DNA from: Bacillota bacterium
Lineage (GTDB): Bacteria; Bacillota; Clostridia; Oscillospirales; Ethanoligenentaceae
NCBI GenBank assembly: GCA_023391835.1
Contig: JAEWAE010000061.1
Span: forward strand, 1-38,207
Direction of reading: 5' to 3'
DNA: 38,207 nt
The notes under the pieces are model-generated. The model was not told the DNA's origin. It did no database searches and saw only the letters and a list, made by a program, of their open reading frames with translations. Shown here piece after piece: positions 7,453 through 15,601 of this stretch. The translations under genes were made by a program, and so were the position numbers. The stretch's first letter is position 1. The number at the start of each line of letters is the position of its first letter.

Positions 7453-7642
7453 GGGAAACGCTCCTTTCGGGGATTTTCGCCCTCCGGCAATCCCGATGAA
7501 GATTTCCCCATGAGAATACCATTTCCCCGGCCCGAAGGCAAGACGGCCGGGCAATTTTTTTGCCGCCCGGGGAAAATATGTGTCCCGGCCCCGCCGCCGT
7601 TGTGCCCCCGGCAGTTACCGCGAGGGAACCATGGGGTGCGTT

Positions 7643-7678
7643 GGTACCTACTTTTCAGACGCGCCGAATTGTGGTACC
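7643..7678. promoter_or_regulatory. Paired GGTACC palindromes in divergent control region
   Basis: GGTACC occurs at 7643-7648 and 7673-7678, 30 bases apart, in the 286-base region between the divergent HxlR and aldo/keto reductase genes. TTTTCA (7652-7657), 17 bases and TACCAT (7675-7680) form a weak promoter for the reductase that overlaps the second copy. A role as HxlR binding sites is only a guess. Confidence 0.25.
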
Positions 7679-7738
7679 ATTAAGACAAAAGTTTTTTCCG
7701 CCTGAGGGCGCCACACAACAGATCCGGGAGGGCCTATC

Positions 7739-8884
7739 GTGCAATACAGAGATTTTGGAAAACTCGGTTTTAAAATTTCCACTTTCGGCGTCGGCTGCAT
7801 GCGGCTGCCGCTGGAGCCGGGCGCGGAGGATTCCACGCACATCGACGAGTCGGCGGCTATCCGCATGATCCGCACCGCCATCGACAACGGGGTAAACTAT
7901 ATCGACACCGCTTACCCCTATCACGGCCAGCACAGTGAGCCGCTGGTGGGCCGGGCGCTGAAAGACGGCTACCGCGAGCGGGTCAAGCTCGCCACCAAGC
8001 TCCCCACATGGCTGGTTAAGAAGCCGGAGGACTGCGACCGGCTGCTGGATGAGCAGCTGCGCCGGCTGGACACCGACCATATCGATTTCTACCTGCTCCA
8101 TGCGCTGGATGCCGAGCGGTGGGAAAATCTGCTGAAAAACAATATTTTCGATTTCATCGCCCGGGCCAAAAAAAGCGGCAAGATCCGCCACATCGGTTTC
8201 TCTTTCCACGACGAGCTGCCGGTTTTCAAACGCATCATCGACGCGGGCGGCTGGGATATGTGTCAGATCCAGTTCAATATTCTCGACACCCACTACCAGG
8301 CGGGGGAGGAAGGGCTGCAATACGCCGCCGCCCACGGTATCCCGGTGGTGGTCATGGAGCCGCTGCGGGGCGGCAACCTGGCACAGCATGTGCCCGCCGA
8401 CGTGCAGAAGGTATGGGATGAGTACCCCGAGCGCCGCAGCGCCGCGGAGTGGGCCTTCCGATGGGTATGCAACCACCCGGAGGTGGCTGTGGTGCTCAGC
8501 GGCGTGAGCAATATGGAGCAGACCCGCGACAACCTGCGCATCTTTGAGAAGGCACTGCCGGGCTCGATGAGCAAGCAGGAGCTGGAGCTGGTCGAGCGGG
8601 TGCAGGCCATCTATCGCAGCCGCATCCGCGTGGGGTGCACGGGGTGCGAATACTGCATGCCGTGCCCGGCGGGCGTCGGCATCCCCAGCGTGTTCCGCAT
8701 ATATAATAACGCCAGCCTTTTCGACCTGAAGCCCGAGCAGCGCGGGGCACAGTATGCGCAGCTCGTCGAAAAGAAAGAGGACGCCACCCGCTGTGTGCGC
8801 TGCGGCCGGTGTGAGACCAAATGCCCCCAGCACATCGCCATTCGCGACAAGCTGCAGGAGGCGGATGCCTTCCTGCGGGTGTGA
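7739..8884 (+). CDS. Aldo/keto reductase with C-terminal ferredoxin-like domain
   Basis: A 381-residue protein: an aldo/keto reductase barrel (about residues 1-290) fused to an iron-sulfur tail. The barrel shows GKLGFKISTFGVGCMRLP, the active-site region NYIDTAYPYHGQHSE with catalytic Asp and Tyr, the KLATKLP lysine and the LLH histidine. The tail has two cysteine groups: C300, C303, C306, C309 (CTGCEYCMPCP) and C352, C355, C358, C362 (CVRCGRCETKCP), fitting 4Fe-4S clusters. This architecture is common in anaerobic Clostridia; the substrate is unknown. Start is GTG 7739 behind GGGAGGG. The enoyl reductase gene follows after 78 bases with no terminator between, so co-transcription is likely. 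Confidence 0.9.
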   Translation: MQYRDFGKLGFKISTFGVGCMRLPLEPGAEDSTHIDESAAIRMIRTAIDNGVNYIDTAYPYHGQHSEPLVGRALKDGYRERVKLATKLPTWLVKKPEDCDRLLDEQLRRLDTDHIDFYLLHALDAERWENLLKNNIFDFIARAKKSGKIRHIGFSFHDELPVFKRIIDAGGWDMCQIQFNILDTHYQAGEEGLQYAAAHGIPVVVMEPLRGGNLAQHVPADVQKVWDEYPERRSAAEWAFRWVCNHPEVAVVLSGVSNMEQTRDNLRIFEKALPGSMSKQELELVERVQAIYRSRIRVGCTGCEYCMPCPAGVGIPSVFRIYNNASLFDLKPEQRGAQYAQLVEKKEDATRCVRCGRCETKCPQHIAIRDKLQEADAFLRV

Positions 8885-8962
8885 ACGGGGCCCAAGGCAA
8901 AAGAATTCGCAAATCCGCCGGATGCCGCATGGCCGGCACCGCGGTGAAAGGAACGCAAACGA

Positions 8963-10162
8963 ATGGTGATTGAACCGAAAGTCAGAGGTTTCATCTGCAC
9001 CACGGCCCATCCGGCCGGGTGCGCAAAAAATGTAGAGGAACAGATCGCATGTGTGCGCTCGCTGCCGGCCGGCAGCTTCGACGGGGCGAAAGCCTACCGC
9101 CGGGTGCTGCTCATCGGCGGCTCCACCGGCTATGGCCTGGCCACCCGCATCGCGGCGGCCTTCGGCGCGGGGGCGGCCACGCTGAGTGTGGCCTATGAGA
9201 AGCCCGCGGAGGGCCGCCGCACCGCCACCGCGGGGTGGTATAACACCGCGGCGTTCGAGCGGGAAGCCCAAGCGGCCGGCCTGTATGCCCGCAGCCTGAT
9301 GGGTGACGCTTTTTCCCAGACTATGAAAGAAAAGGTCATCGACGTCATCCGCAAAGACCTCGGGCAGGTGGATCTCGTGATCTACAGCCTGGCAGCGCCC
9401 CGGCGCACCGACCCCCAGGGAGTGCAGTGGTCGTCGGTGCTCAAACCCATCGGGCAGGAATACCGCAGCAAGACCATCGACATGCACACCCGGGAAATTT
9501 CCGAAGTGTCGGTGCCGGCGGCCGCGCCGGAAGAAATCACAGGCACCGTGAAGGTGATGGGCGGCGAGGACTGGCGGCTGTGGATGGAAGCGCTGCTGGC
9601 GGCCGGAGTGCTGGCCGACGGCGCGCGCACGGCGGCGTATTCCTATATCGGGCCGAAAATCACTCACGCCGTCTATCGCGACGGCACGGTAGGCCAGGCC
9701 AAGCTCGACCTGGAACGCACGGCAGGCGCGCTCAATCAGGTTCTCGTCCCGGTGCACGGCCGGGCGCTCGTCTCGGTCAACAAGGCGGTGGTGACACAGG
9801 CAAGCTCCGCTATCCCGGTGGTGCCGCTCTATATCTCCATCCTTTTTAAAATAATGAAGGAAGCGGGCAGCCACGAGGGCTGCATCGAGCAGATGGCCCG
9901 CATGCTTGCCGAGAAGCTGCCCGGCGAGCCGGTGACCGATGCCCAGGGGCGTATCCGCATGGACGACCGGGAACTGTCGCCCGCCGTGCAGGCGAAGGTG
10001 GACGAGGTCTGGGCCCGCATCGACGCCGGCAATCTCCATGAGCTGGCGGACGTGGACGGCTACTGGCAGGATTTTTACCGGCTGTTCGGCTTCGGGCTGA
10101 AGGGCGTCGATTACGGGGCGGATATCCCGGCCGACGTACCGATTCCAAGTCTGAAAGCATAA
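8963..10162 (+). CDS. fabV: Enoyl-ACP/trans-2-enoyl-CoA reductase, FabV/TER family
   Basis: A 399-residue NADH-dependent enoyl reductase. FabV reduces enoyl-ACP in fatty acid synthesis; the near-identical TER enzymes reduce crotonyl-CoA to butyryl-CoA irreversibly. Marks are the N-terminal MVIEPKVRGFICTTAHPAGC, the nucleotide loop LLIGGSTGYGLATRIAAAFG, SLAAPRR, and the family's Tyr-x8-Lys active site (Y238 to K247 in YRDGTVGQAK). Length matches the family. ATG 8963 has AAAGGA upstream. FabV and TER cannot be told apart by eye; a strong terminator follows. Its place behind a redox enzyme in a fermenter makes a role in disposing of reducing power plausible but unproven. Confidence 0.92.
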   Translation: MVIEPKVRGFICTTAHPAGCAKNVEEQIACVRSLPAGSFDGAKAYRRVLLIGGSTGYGLATRIAAAFGAGAATLSVAYEKPAEGRRTATAGWYNTAAFEREAQAAGLYARSLMGDAFSQTMKEKVIDVIRKDLGQVDLVIYSLAAPRRTDPQGVQWSSVLKPIGQEYRSKTIDMHTREISEVSVPAAAPEEITGTVKVMGGEDWRLWMEALLAAGVLADGARTAAYSYIGPKITHAVYRDGTVGQAKLDLERTAGALNQVLVPVHGRALVSVNKAVVTQASSAIPVVPLYISILFKIMKEAGSHEGCIEQMARMLAEKLPGEPVTDAQGRIRMDDRELSPAVQAKVDEVWARIDAGNLHELADVDGYWQDFYRLFGFGLKGVDYGADIPADVPIPSLKA

Positions 10163-10170
10163 AGAATGCA

Positions 10171-10202
10171 GGGCCCCACGGGTAAAACCGCGGGGCCCTT
10201 TT
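10171..10202 (+). terminator. Intrinsic terminator after enoyl reductase
   Basis: GGGCCCC-A-CGG, a short loop, then CCG-C-GGGGCCC followed by TTTT. Strong GC stem just 8 bases after the stop codon. Confidence 0.85.
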
Positions 10203-10210
10203 GCAGTTGC

Positions 10211-10239
10211 TTGACAAGGTTGGAGTAAGAGAATATAGT
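10211..10239 (+). promoter_or_regulatory. Promoter of TrmB-like regulator-lysA unit
   Basis: TTGACA (10211-10216), 17 bases, TATAGT (10234-10239). Transcription should start near 10246, which leaves no room for an SD before the ATG at 10260 and supports the TTG start at 10281. Confidence 0.7.
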
Positions 10240-10246
10240 ATTACTA
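10236..10246 (+). promoter_or_regulatory. Candidate operator overlapping -10 box
   Basis: TAGTA-T-TACTA is a perfect odd-centred palindrome over the -10 box and start point. It fits autoregulation by the regulator encoded directly downstream; this is inference from position. Confidence 0.35.
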
Positions 10247-10280
10247 AACAGGTAGACTAATGACACGGGAGGAGAACCGG

Positions 10281-10994
10281 TTGGATTTGCAGAAGGCACT
10301 TATTTCCACTGGGCTGACCGGATATGAGGCCCGGCTCTATGTGGCGCTGCTGGCGCAGGGCCGTATGAGCGGTTACGAAGCGGCCAAGGCGTCGGGCATT
10401 TCGCGCTCCAACGTCTATGTGGCGCTGGAAGGGCTGCTGGAAAAAGGCGGCGCCTGGCGGGAAGACGGCGAAGTCACCCGCTATGTGCCCGTGCCGGTGG
10501 ATGAATACTGCCTGAACCGTTCCCGCGCGCTGGAGCAGGCGCTGGATTTTATCCGCGCCCACGCGCCCGAGCGCCGCACCGAGCCGGATGCGTACATCAC
10601 CGTCAGCGGCGACGAAGCCATCCGCGACAAAATGCGCAACATGATCCGGCAGGCCTCCAAGCGGCTGTACGCCGCGCTGGACGCGGCGGAGTGCGTCCGG
10701 CTCATGCCGGAGCTCGCCGAGGCCGTGGCCCACGGCAAAAAAGTGGTGCTGCTCACCGGGCGGGAAGTCACTCTGCCCGGGGCGGCAATTTATCCTGTCG
10801 CCCACAGCGAGCCGGGGCGCATCCGGCTCATCACCGACTCGGCCTATGTGCTCACGGGGGGACTTTCCTCCCCCCGGAGCCGGGGAACCTGCCTTTTCAC
10901 CGCCAACCCCACCCTGATCAACCTGTTTAAAGAGGCCATGAAAAACGAGATCACGCTGACCGAGATGCATACCGCCCCGGAAAAGGAGAATTGA
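10281..10994 (+). CDS. TrmB-family (sugar-sensing type) transcriptional regulator
   Basis: A 237-residue regulator of the TrmB/HTH-type family. The first 70 residues form a winged helix (GLTGYEARLYVALLAQGRMSGYEAAKASGISRSNVYVALEGLLEKG), with the YEARxYxxLL pattern characteristic of TrmB proteins. The rest resembles the TrmB effector/phospholipase D-like region (MRNMIRQASKRLYAALDAAE). Start: TTG 10281 has GGGAGGAGA six bases upstream within the predicted transcript; ATG 10260 is in frame but lacks an SD and lies only 14 bases from the predicted start point. lysA follows after seven bases, so the pair is one transcript. Most TrmB proteins sense sugars; a link with lysine or cell-wall supply here is only suggested by position. 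Confidence 0.8.
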   Translation: MDLQKALISTGLTGYEARLYVALLAQGRMSGYEAAKASGISRSNVYVALEGLLEKGGAWREDGEVTRYVPVPVDEYCLNRSRALEQALDFIRAHAPERRTEPDAYITVSGDEAIRDKMRNMIRQASKRLYAALDAAECVRLMPELAEAVAHGKKVVLLTGREVTLPGAAIYPVAHSEPGRIRLITDSAYVLTGGLSSPRSRGTCLFTANPTLINLFKEAMKNEITLTEMHTAPEKEN

Positions 10995-11001
10995 GATAAG
11001 G

Positions 11002-12225
11002 ATGAGCAAGCTATTTTTGGACGCCGCCGCGGCTCGTCGGCTGACGGAGCTTTATGGCAGTCCCCTTTATGTGTACGACGAGCAGGTCCTGCGCCGCAGG
11101 TGCCGTGAGATGAAAAACCTCGTCACCGGGGTGCCCTTTGGCGTGAGCTATTCGGCCAAGGCCAACAGCAACCTCGCCCTTCTGCGCATCGTGCATGAGG
11201 AAGGGCTGGAAGCCGACGCCATGTCCCCCGGCGAGATCTATCTGGAACAACAGGCCGGCTTTGCGCCGGATCAGATATTTTATATCGGCAACAACGTGTC
11301 GGCCGACGAAATGCGCTATGCGGTGGCGCACGGCGTGACCGTCAGCGTCGACAGCCTGGCGCAGCTGGAGCTTTACGGCCGGGTCAACCCGGGCGGCGAG
11401 GTGGCGGTGCGCTTTAACCCTGGCGTGGGGGTTGGCCATCACGCCAAGGTCGTCACCGGCGGCAAAAAGACCAAATTCGGCGTGCAGGCCGAATTTGTGC
11501 CCCAGGTGAAAGAAATATGCGCCCGCCACCGGCTGCGGTTGGTGGGTGTCAACCAGCATTTGGGTTCGCTGTTTCTGGAACCGGAGCAGTATCTGGGCGG
11601 CGTGCGCAATTTTCTGACCATCGCGGCCCAATTCGAGGGGCTGCGCTTTATCGACCTGGGCGGCGGCTTCGGCGTGCCCTATAAACCCGAGGAACATCGG
11701 CTCGACCTGGGGCGTCTGTCGGCGGCGCTGAACGCGGAATTTCAGAAATTCCGGGCCGAATACGGCGCGGACGTGCGCCTCAAGACCGAGCCCGGCCGCT
11801 ATGTGGTGGCCGAGTGCGGCGTGCTGCTGGGCACCGTGCAGGCGGTGAAGGAAAACTACGGCCACACATATATCGGCACCGACATCGGCATGAATGTGTT
11901 GATGCGCCCGGTGCTTTATGATTCCTGGCACGAAGTGACGCTGCTGGGGCGGGAAGACGAGCCCGCCGCCGACGCGCCCGTGACGGTGGTGGGCAATATC
12001 TGCGAAAGCGGCGATATCCTGGCGAGAGACCGCATGCTGCCCGCCGCGAAGGAGGGCGACATCCTGGCGGTGAGCAACGCCGGAGCCTACGGGTATTCCA
12101 TGGCGTCGGGCTATAACTGCCGGCTGCGTCCGGCGGAGGTGCTGCGGGGTGCCGACGGGCATTACCGCCTGATCCGCCGCCGCGACACGCTGGAGGATTT
12201 GATGCGCGGCTTCGTCACCGAATAA
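11002..12225 (+). CDS. lysA: Diaminopimelate decarboxylase
   Basis: A 407-residue PLP enzyme (fold III) catalysing meso-diaminopimelate to L-lysine plus CO2, the last step of lysine synthesis. The PLP lysine is K53 in YSAKANSN, the phosphate-binding glycine loop is IDLGGGFGVPY, EPGRY is present, and the substrate-binding CESGD (C334) is intact, which separates it from ornithine decarboxylases. Length fits LysA. It follows the TrmB-like regulator by seven bases, so it probably depends on the upstream promoter. The AAGGAG at 10983-10988 is rather far (about 13 bases) from ATG 11002, while TAAGG touches it, so initiation may be coupled to the upstream gene. Confidence 0.93.
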   Translation: MSKLFLDAAAARRLTELYGSPLYVYDEQVLRRRCREMKNLVTGVPFGVSYSAKANSNLALLRIVHEEGLEADAMSPGEIYLEQQAGFAPDQIFYIGNNVSADEMRYAVAHGVTVSVDSLAQLELYGRVNPGGEVAVRFNPGVGVGHHAKVVTGGKKTKFGVQAEFVPQVKEICARHRLRLVGVNQHLGSLFLEPEQYLGGVRNFLTIAAQFEGLRFIDLGGGFGVPYKPEEHRLDLGRLSAALNAEFQKFRAEYGADVRLKTEPGRYVVAECGVLLGTVQAVKENYGHTYIGTDIGMNVLMRPVLYDSWHEVTLLGREDEPAADAPVTVVGNICESGDILARDRMLPAAKEGDILAVSNAGAYGYSMASGYNCRLRPAEVLRGADGHYRLIRRRDTLEDLMRGFVTE

Positions 12226-12314
12226 TATAAACTTCCCATAATAATAAAAAGTGATTCTAATCCATTTTTATCGCCGTGCTGTGGCTGCAATTGAACCGTC
12301 GACTGAAACGACAT

Positions 12315-12354
12315 AAAATCGGCTCTCCGTCTATAGACGGAGAGCCGATTTTTG
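12315..12354. terminator. Bidirectional intrinsic terminator after lysA
   Basis: A perfect long palindrome: AAAATCGGCTCTCCGTCTA pairs with TAGACGGAGAGCCGATTTT (12315-12352), with A and T runs at its ends. It serves lysA and, on the other strand, the spore-protein gene ending at 12398. Confidence 0.9.
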
Positions 12355-12397
12355 TATAATAAGCTCGAAATATACAATTTGGAGCGTAAAATGGGAG

Positions 12398-12622
12398 TCA
12401 GATCTTCTGCTCGTACTGCTGAATCATGCGGCGGACCATTTCGCCGCCGATGGGGCCGCCTTGGCTGCCGTTTTCCCGCGCGGGGAGGTCGCCCTTATAG
12501 TGGTCGTTTTTTTCCTTGGTGAACTGCGTACGGCCGAGGGATTCCGCACATTCCATTTTGAACTGAGTCAGCGCGTCGTAGGCCTCAGGCACGAGCAGTC
12601 TGGATTTACGGTAATTTGCCAT
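12398..12622 (-). CDS. Small acid-soluble spore protein, alpha/beta type
   Basis: A 74-residue DNA-binding spore protein that coats and protects DNA in the forespore and is degraded at germination. The family pattern is clear: SRLLVPEAYDALTQFKMECAESLG (with the region where the germination protease cuts) and YKGDLPARENGSQGGPIGGEMVRRMIQQYEQ. The start is the ATG at 12622: AAAGGA lies nine bases upstream, while it would touch an ATG at 12631. A candidate sigma-G promoter lies upstream. It is direct evidence that the organism comes from a spore-forming line. Confidence 0.93.
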   Translation of the reverse strand: MANYRKSRLLVPEAYDALTQFKMECAESLGRTQFTKEKNDHYKGDLPARENGSQGGPIGGEMVRRMIQQYEQKI

Positions 12623-12698
12623 CTGGCTCATTCCTTTCCGGATCATTCAGAATTTGATGTTTCGGATGGGCCGGAATTGCCGGTGTGCATCCTGCTGT

Positions 12699-12727
12699 TA
12701 GTGTGAACGACGGGCCGGAAAATATGA
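12699..12727 (-). promoter_or_regulatory. Candidate sigma-G promoter of spore-protein gene
   Basis: On the minus strand TCATA (12727-12723), 17 bases, CACACTA (12705-12699) resemble the forespore sigma-G consensus (GHATR, about 18, CATnHTA) with one mismatch in each box. It lies about 75 bases before the spore-protein start; no sigma-A-like pair is visible there. Confidence 0.4.
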
Positions 12728-12767
12728 CGGGCAAATTTCGCCTTGACTGGCACTTTATGCGGGCGCG

Positions 12768-12806
12768 AAAAAAAGCGGCGCAGCCGATTTGGCCGCGCCG
12801 CTTTTT
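12768..12806 (-). terminator. Intrinsic terminator after adhE
   Basis: AGCGGCGC-A-GCC pairs with GGC-C-GCGCCGCT around a short loop, with a run of seven A on the plus strand (T run for minus-strand transcripts). It lies 24 bases past the adhE stop. Confidence 0.88.
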
Positions 12807-12829
12807 ACAAAATGGAGTCGAATGGACGG

Positions 12830-15457
12830 TTATTCCTCACCGTAATAGGCTTTTTTGTAAATTTCCGCGATTTCGCTCACCAGCGGCAGCCGTGGGTTGG
12901 CCGTGGTGCACTGGTCGGAAAAGGCTTTGTCAGCCAGCTCGTCGACATGGGCCATAAAGACCTCCTCCGGTACGCCGGCGGCCTTGATGGACATGGGCTC
13001 GTGGCAGTATTCCATCAGATCGCGAATGGCTTTGATGAGGGACTGGACGCCTTCCTGAGTGGTGGAAGCGGGCAGCCCCAGACGCCGGGCGATGTCGGCA
13101 TACCGCTTGTCGGCCACGAAATGGTCATATTTCGGCCAGCTTGTGAATTTGGTCGGGCAGGAAGAGCCGTTATAGGCGATGACATAGGGCAGCAGGATGG
13201 CGTTGGCCCGCCCGTGGGGGATGTGATACTCGCCGCCGAGCTTATGGGCCATGGAATGGTTGAGCCCGAGGAAAGCGTTGGTGAACGCCATGCCGGCCAT
13301 GCAGGAGGCATTGTGCATCTTCTCGCGGGCCACACGGTCGGTGCCGTCCTGATAGGCACGGGGCAGATATTCCATCACGAGCTTGATGGCATGCAGTGCC
13401 AGCGCGTCGGTGTAATCGGAAGCAAGCACCGACACATAGGCTTCGATGGCGTGGGTGAGCACGTCGAGGCCGGTGTCCGCCGTGGTGGATTTGGGCATGG
13501 ACATCACGAACTGCGGGTCGACGATGGCCACGTCGGGCGTGAGGGCGTAGTCGGTCAGCGGGTACTTGATGTTGTTTTTCTTGTCGGTGATGACGGCGAA
13601 GGCCGTGACCTCGCTGCCGGTGCCGGAGGTGGTGGGGATGGCGACCATTTTGCACTTTTGTCCCAGCTCCGGGAAATGGTAGGCGCGCTTGCGAATATCC
13701 ATAAATTTCAGCCGCAGGGCGCGGAAGTCGTTTTCGGGGTGCTCATAGAAAAGCCACATGCCCTTGGCCGCGTCCATGGCCGAGCCGCCGCCCAGCGCAA
13801 TGATGACGTCGGGCTGGAAGCGCTTCATGGCCTCTACGCCGCGCATGATGGTGTCGACCGACGGGTCGGGCTCCACATCCGCAAAGATTTCGCTGTGGCA
13901 ATATTCTTCCCGGCGGCGCAGGTAAAAGAGCACCTTGTCGACATTGCCAAGTTTGACCATCATGGGGTCGGTGACGATGAAGGCACGGGAAATGTCGGGC
14001 ATCTTTTCCAGATACTGCACGGCGTCGTATTCGAAATAGATCTTCGGCGGAACTTTGAACCACTGCATATTGACGCGCCTCTTGGCCAGACGTTTTTTGT
14101 TGATGAGGTTGACCGAGGAAACATTCTGTGAGGTGGAATTGTGGCCGTAGGAGCCGCAGCCGAGGGTCAGCGACGGGGTGTTGGTGTTGTAAATATCGCC
14201 GATGGCTCCCTGGGAGGAGGGCGAGTTGGAAATCACGCGGCCGACCTTCATGGCCTCGCCGTAGGCCTTGATGATGGCGTCGTTCTGGGAATGGATGACG
14301 GCGCTGTGGCCCATGCCGCCGATCTGAAGCATCTTGAGCGCGCACTTGAACGCTTCGTCGGTGGAATCGACCACGTGGTAGGCCAGCACGGGAGAAAGCT
14401 TTTCGTGGGCCAGCGGCACGTCGAAATCGATGCGGTCGAGTTTGGCAATCAGGATCTTGGTGTTTGCCGGCACCTGGATGCCGGCCTGGGCGGCGATCCA
14501 CGGGGCGCTCTGACCGACGATTTTCGGGTTGACCATCATCGTGGGCTGGATGGCGTAGGCCGACAGCTTCTCGGTCTCTTCGGGCGTGGTGAAGTAGCAG
14601 CCGTTTTCCTTCATGCGGCGTTCGAATTCGGCGGAAATTTCCCGGTCGACGATGACCGCCTGCTCGGAGGCGCAGATCATGCCGTTGTCGAACGTTTTCG
14701 ACAGGATCAGGTCGTTGACGGCACGGGGCAGATTGGCGGACTTTTCCACATAGCAGGGCACGTTGCCGGGGCCGACGCCCAGGGCGGGCTTGCCGGCGCT
14801 GTAGGCGGACTTGACCATGCCGGTGCCGCCGGTGGCGAGAATGAGCGACACGCCGGGGTGATTCATCAGCGCGGTGGTGGCCTCGATGGAGGGGTACTCG
14901 ATCCACTGGATGCAGTTTTCCGGCGCGCCGGCCGCGACGGCGGCATCCCGCACCACGCGGGCCGCTTCGGAGGAAGACTTTTGGGAAGCGGGATGGAACG
15001 CGAAGATGATGGGGTTGCGGGTCTTGGCGCAAATGAGGGATTTGAACAGGGTGGTGGAGGTCGGGTTGGTCACCGGGGTCACGCCGGCCACAACGCCCAC
15101 CGGCTCGGCCACATCCACATAGCCTTCCATTTCATTTTCATCGACGATGCCGACGGTCTTTTCGTACTTGATGTCGTGCCAGATATACTCGGTGGCGAAC
15201 ATGTTTTTGATGATCTTGTCTTCATAGACGCCGCGGTGGGTTTCTTCCACCGCCAGCTTGGCCAGGCGCATGTGGTTGTCGAGCCCAGCCAATGCCATGG
15301 CGTGGACGATTTTATCCACCTGCTCCTGGTTGAGCTGCATATATTCACTCAGGGCCTTGCGGGCTTTTTCCACCAGCGAGTCGATCATCTCGGTGGTTTC
15401 TTTTGTCCGGTCGGCCGCTGTGGCCGTCGGTGCCGCCTTCGTCTTTTCCGCTGCCAT
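12830..15457 (-). CDS. adhE: Bifunctional acetaldehyde-CoA/alcohol dehydrogenase
   Basis: An 875-residue fused enzyme reducing acetyl-CoA to acetaldehyde and then ethanol, using two NADH. The N-terminal aldehyde dehydrogenase half has the catalytic cysteine C262 in FDNGMICASEQAV and the glycine motif ATGGTGMVKSAYS. The C-terminal iron-dependent alcohol dehydrogenase half (from about residue 460) shows GGGSAMDAAK, PTTSGTGSEVT, and the metal histidines in LTHAIEAYVS, GLNHSMAHKLGG and IPHGRANAILL. Length is normal. ATG 15457 has GGAGGG about seven bases upstream. It has its own promoter with a Rex operator at the start point, and the rex gene is the next gene upstream on the same strand. This should be the main NADH-consuming outlet. 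Confidence 0.97.
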   Translation of the reverse strand: MAAEKTKAAPTATAADRTKETTEMIDSLVEKARKALSEYMQLNQEQVDKIVHAMALAGLDNHMRLAKLAVEETHRGVYEDKIIKNMFATEYIWHDIKYEKTVGIVDENEMEGYVDVAEPVGVVAGVTPVTNPTSTTLFKSLICAKTRNPIIFAFHPASQKSSSEAARVVRDAAVAAGAPENCIQWIEYPSIEATTALMNHPGVSLILATGGTGMVKSAYSAGKPALGVGPGNVPCYVEKSANLPRAVNDLILSKTFDNGMICASEQAVIVDREISAEFERRMKENGCYFTTPEETEKLSAYAIQPTMMVNPKIVGQSAPWIAAQAGIQVPANTKILIAKLDRIDFDVPLAHEKLSPVLAYHVVDSTDEAFKCALKMLQIGGMGHSAVIHSQNDAIIKAYGEAMKVGRVISNSPSSQGAIGDIYNTNTPSLTLGCGSYGHNSTSQNVSSVNLINKKRLAKRRVNMQWFKVPPKIYFEYDAVQYLEKMPDISRAFIVTDPMMVKLGNVDKVLFYLRRREEYCHSEIFADVEPDPSVDTIMRGVEAMKRFQPDVIIALGGGSAMDAAKGMWLFYEHPENDFRALRLKFMDIRKRAYHFPELGQKCKMVAIPTTSGTGSEVTAFAVITDKKNNIKYPLTDYALTPDVAIVDPQFVMSMPKSTTADTGLDVLTHAIEAYVSVLASDYTDALALHAIKLVMEYLPRAYQDGTDRVAREKMHNASCMAGMAFTNAFLGLNHSMAHKLGGEYHIPHGRANAILLPYVIAYNGSSCPTKFTSWPKYDHFVADKRYADIARRLGLPASTTQEGVQSLIKAIRDLMEYCHEPMSIKAAGVPEEVFMAHVDELADKAFSDQCTTANPRLPLVSEIAEIYKKAYYGEE

Positions 15458-15482
15458 TGAAAATCCCTCCGTACTATTCAGA

Positions 15483-15500
15483 TTGACAATGTTTTAACAA
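15483..15500 (-). promoter_or_regulatory. Rex operator at adhE transcription start
   Basis: Minus strand TTGTTAA-AACA-TTGTCAA matches the Rex consensus TTGTTAA-N4-TTAACAA at 12 of 14 defined positions. It lies immediately downstream of the adhE -10 box, where bound Rex would block transcription when NADH/NAD is low. Confidence 0.75.
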
Positions 15501-15504
15501 CCAC

Positions 15505-15533
15505 ATTATATGATATTTCGACTGTGAAAGCAA
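15505..15533 (-). promoter_or_regulatory. adhE promoter
   Basis: Minus strand TTGCTT (15533-15528), 17 bases, TATAAT (15510-15505), about 50 bases before the adhE start and abutting the Rex operator. Confidence 0.65.
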
Positions 15534-15601
15534 TGCCTTACCGTCGGATTGCCCAAAAATCAGCCCTATTCCTATATTATGCCCGAATAGCGGCACAATT
15601 A

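Noticed and set aside
7655..10039. An open frame of about 790 codons on the minus strand under the aldo/keto reductase and enoyl reductase genes.
   Set aside because: It crosses two well-supported plus-strand genes and reads as His/Arg-rich low-information sequence, typical of an antisense shadow.
10260..10280. ATG 10260 as start of the TrmB-like regulator.
   Set aside because: It lies about 14 bases after the predicted start of transcription without an SD, while TTG 10281 has an ideal SD.
12355..12360. TATAAT on the plus strand after the lysA terminator.
   Set aside because: No -35 box at the right distance and no plus-strand gene follows before the convergent spore-protein gene.
14141..15460. 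A plus-strand open frame of about 440 codons antisense to adhE.
   Set aside because: adhE is unmistakable on the other strand, and the glycine/histidine-rich product resembles no protein.
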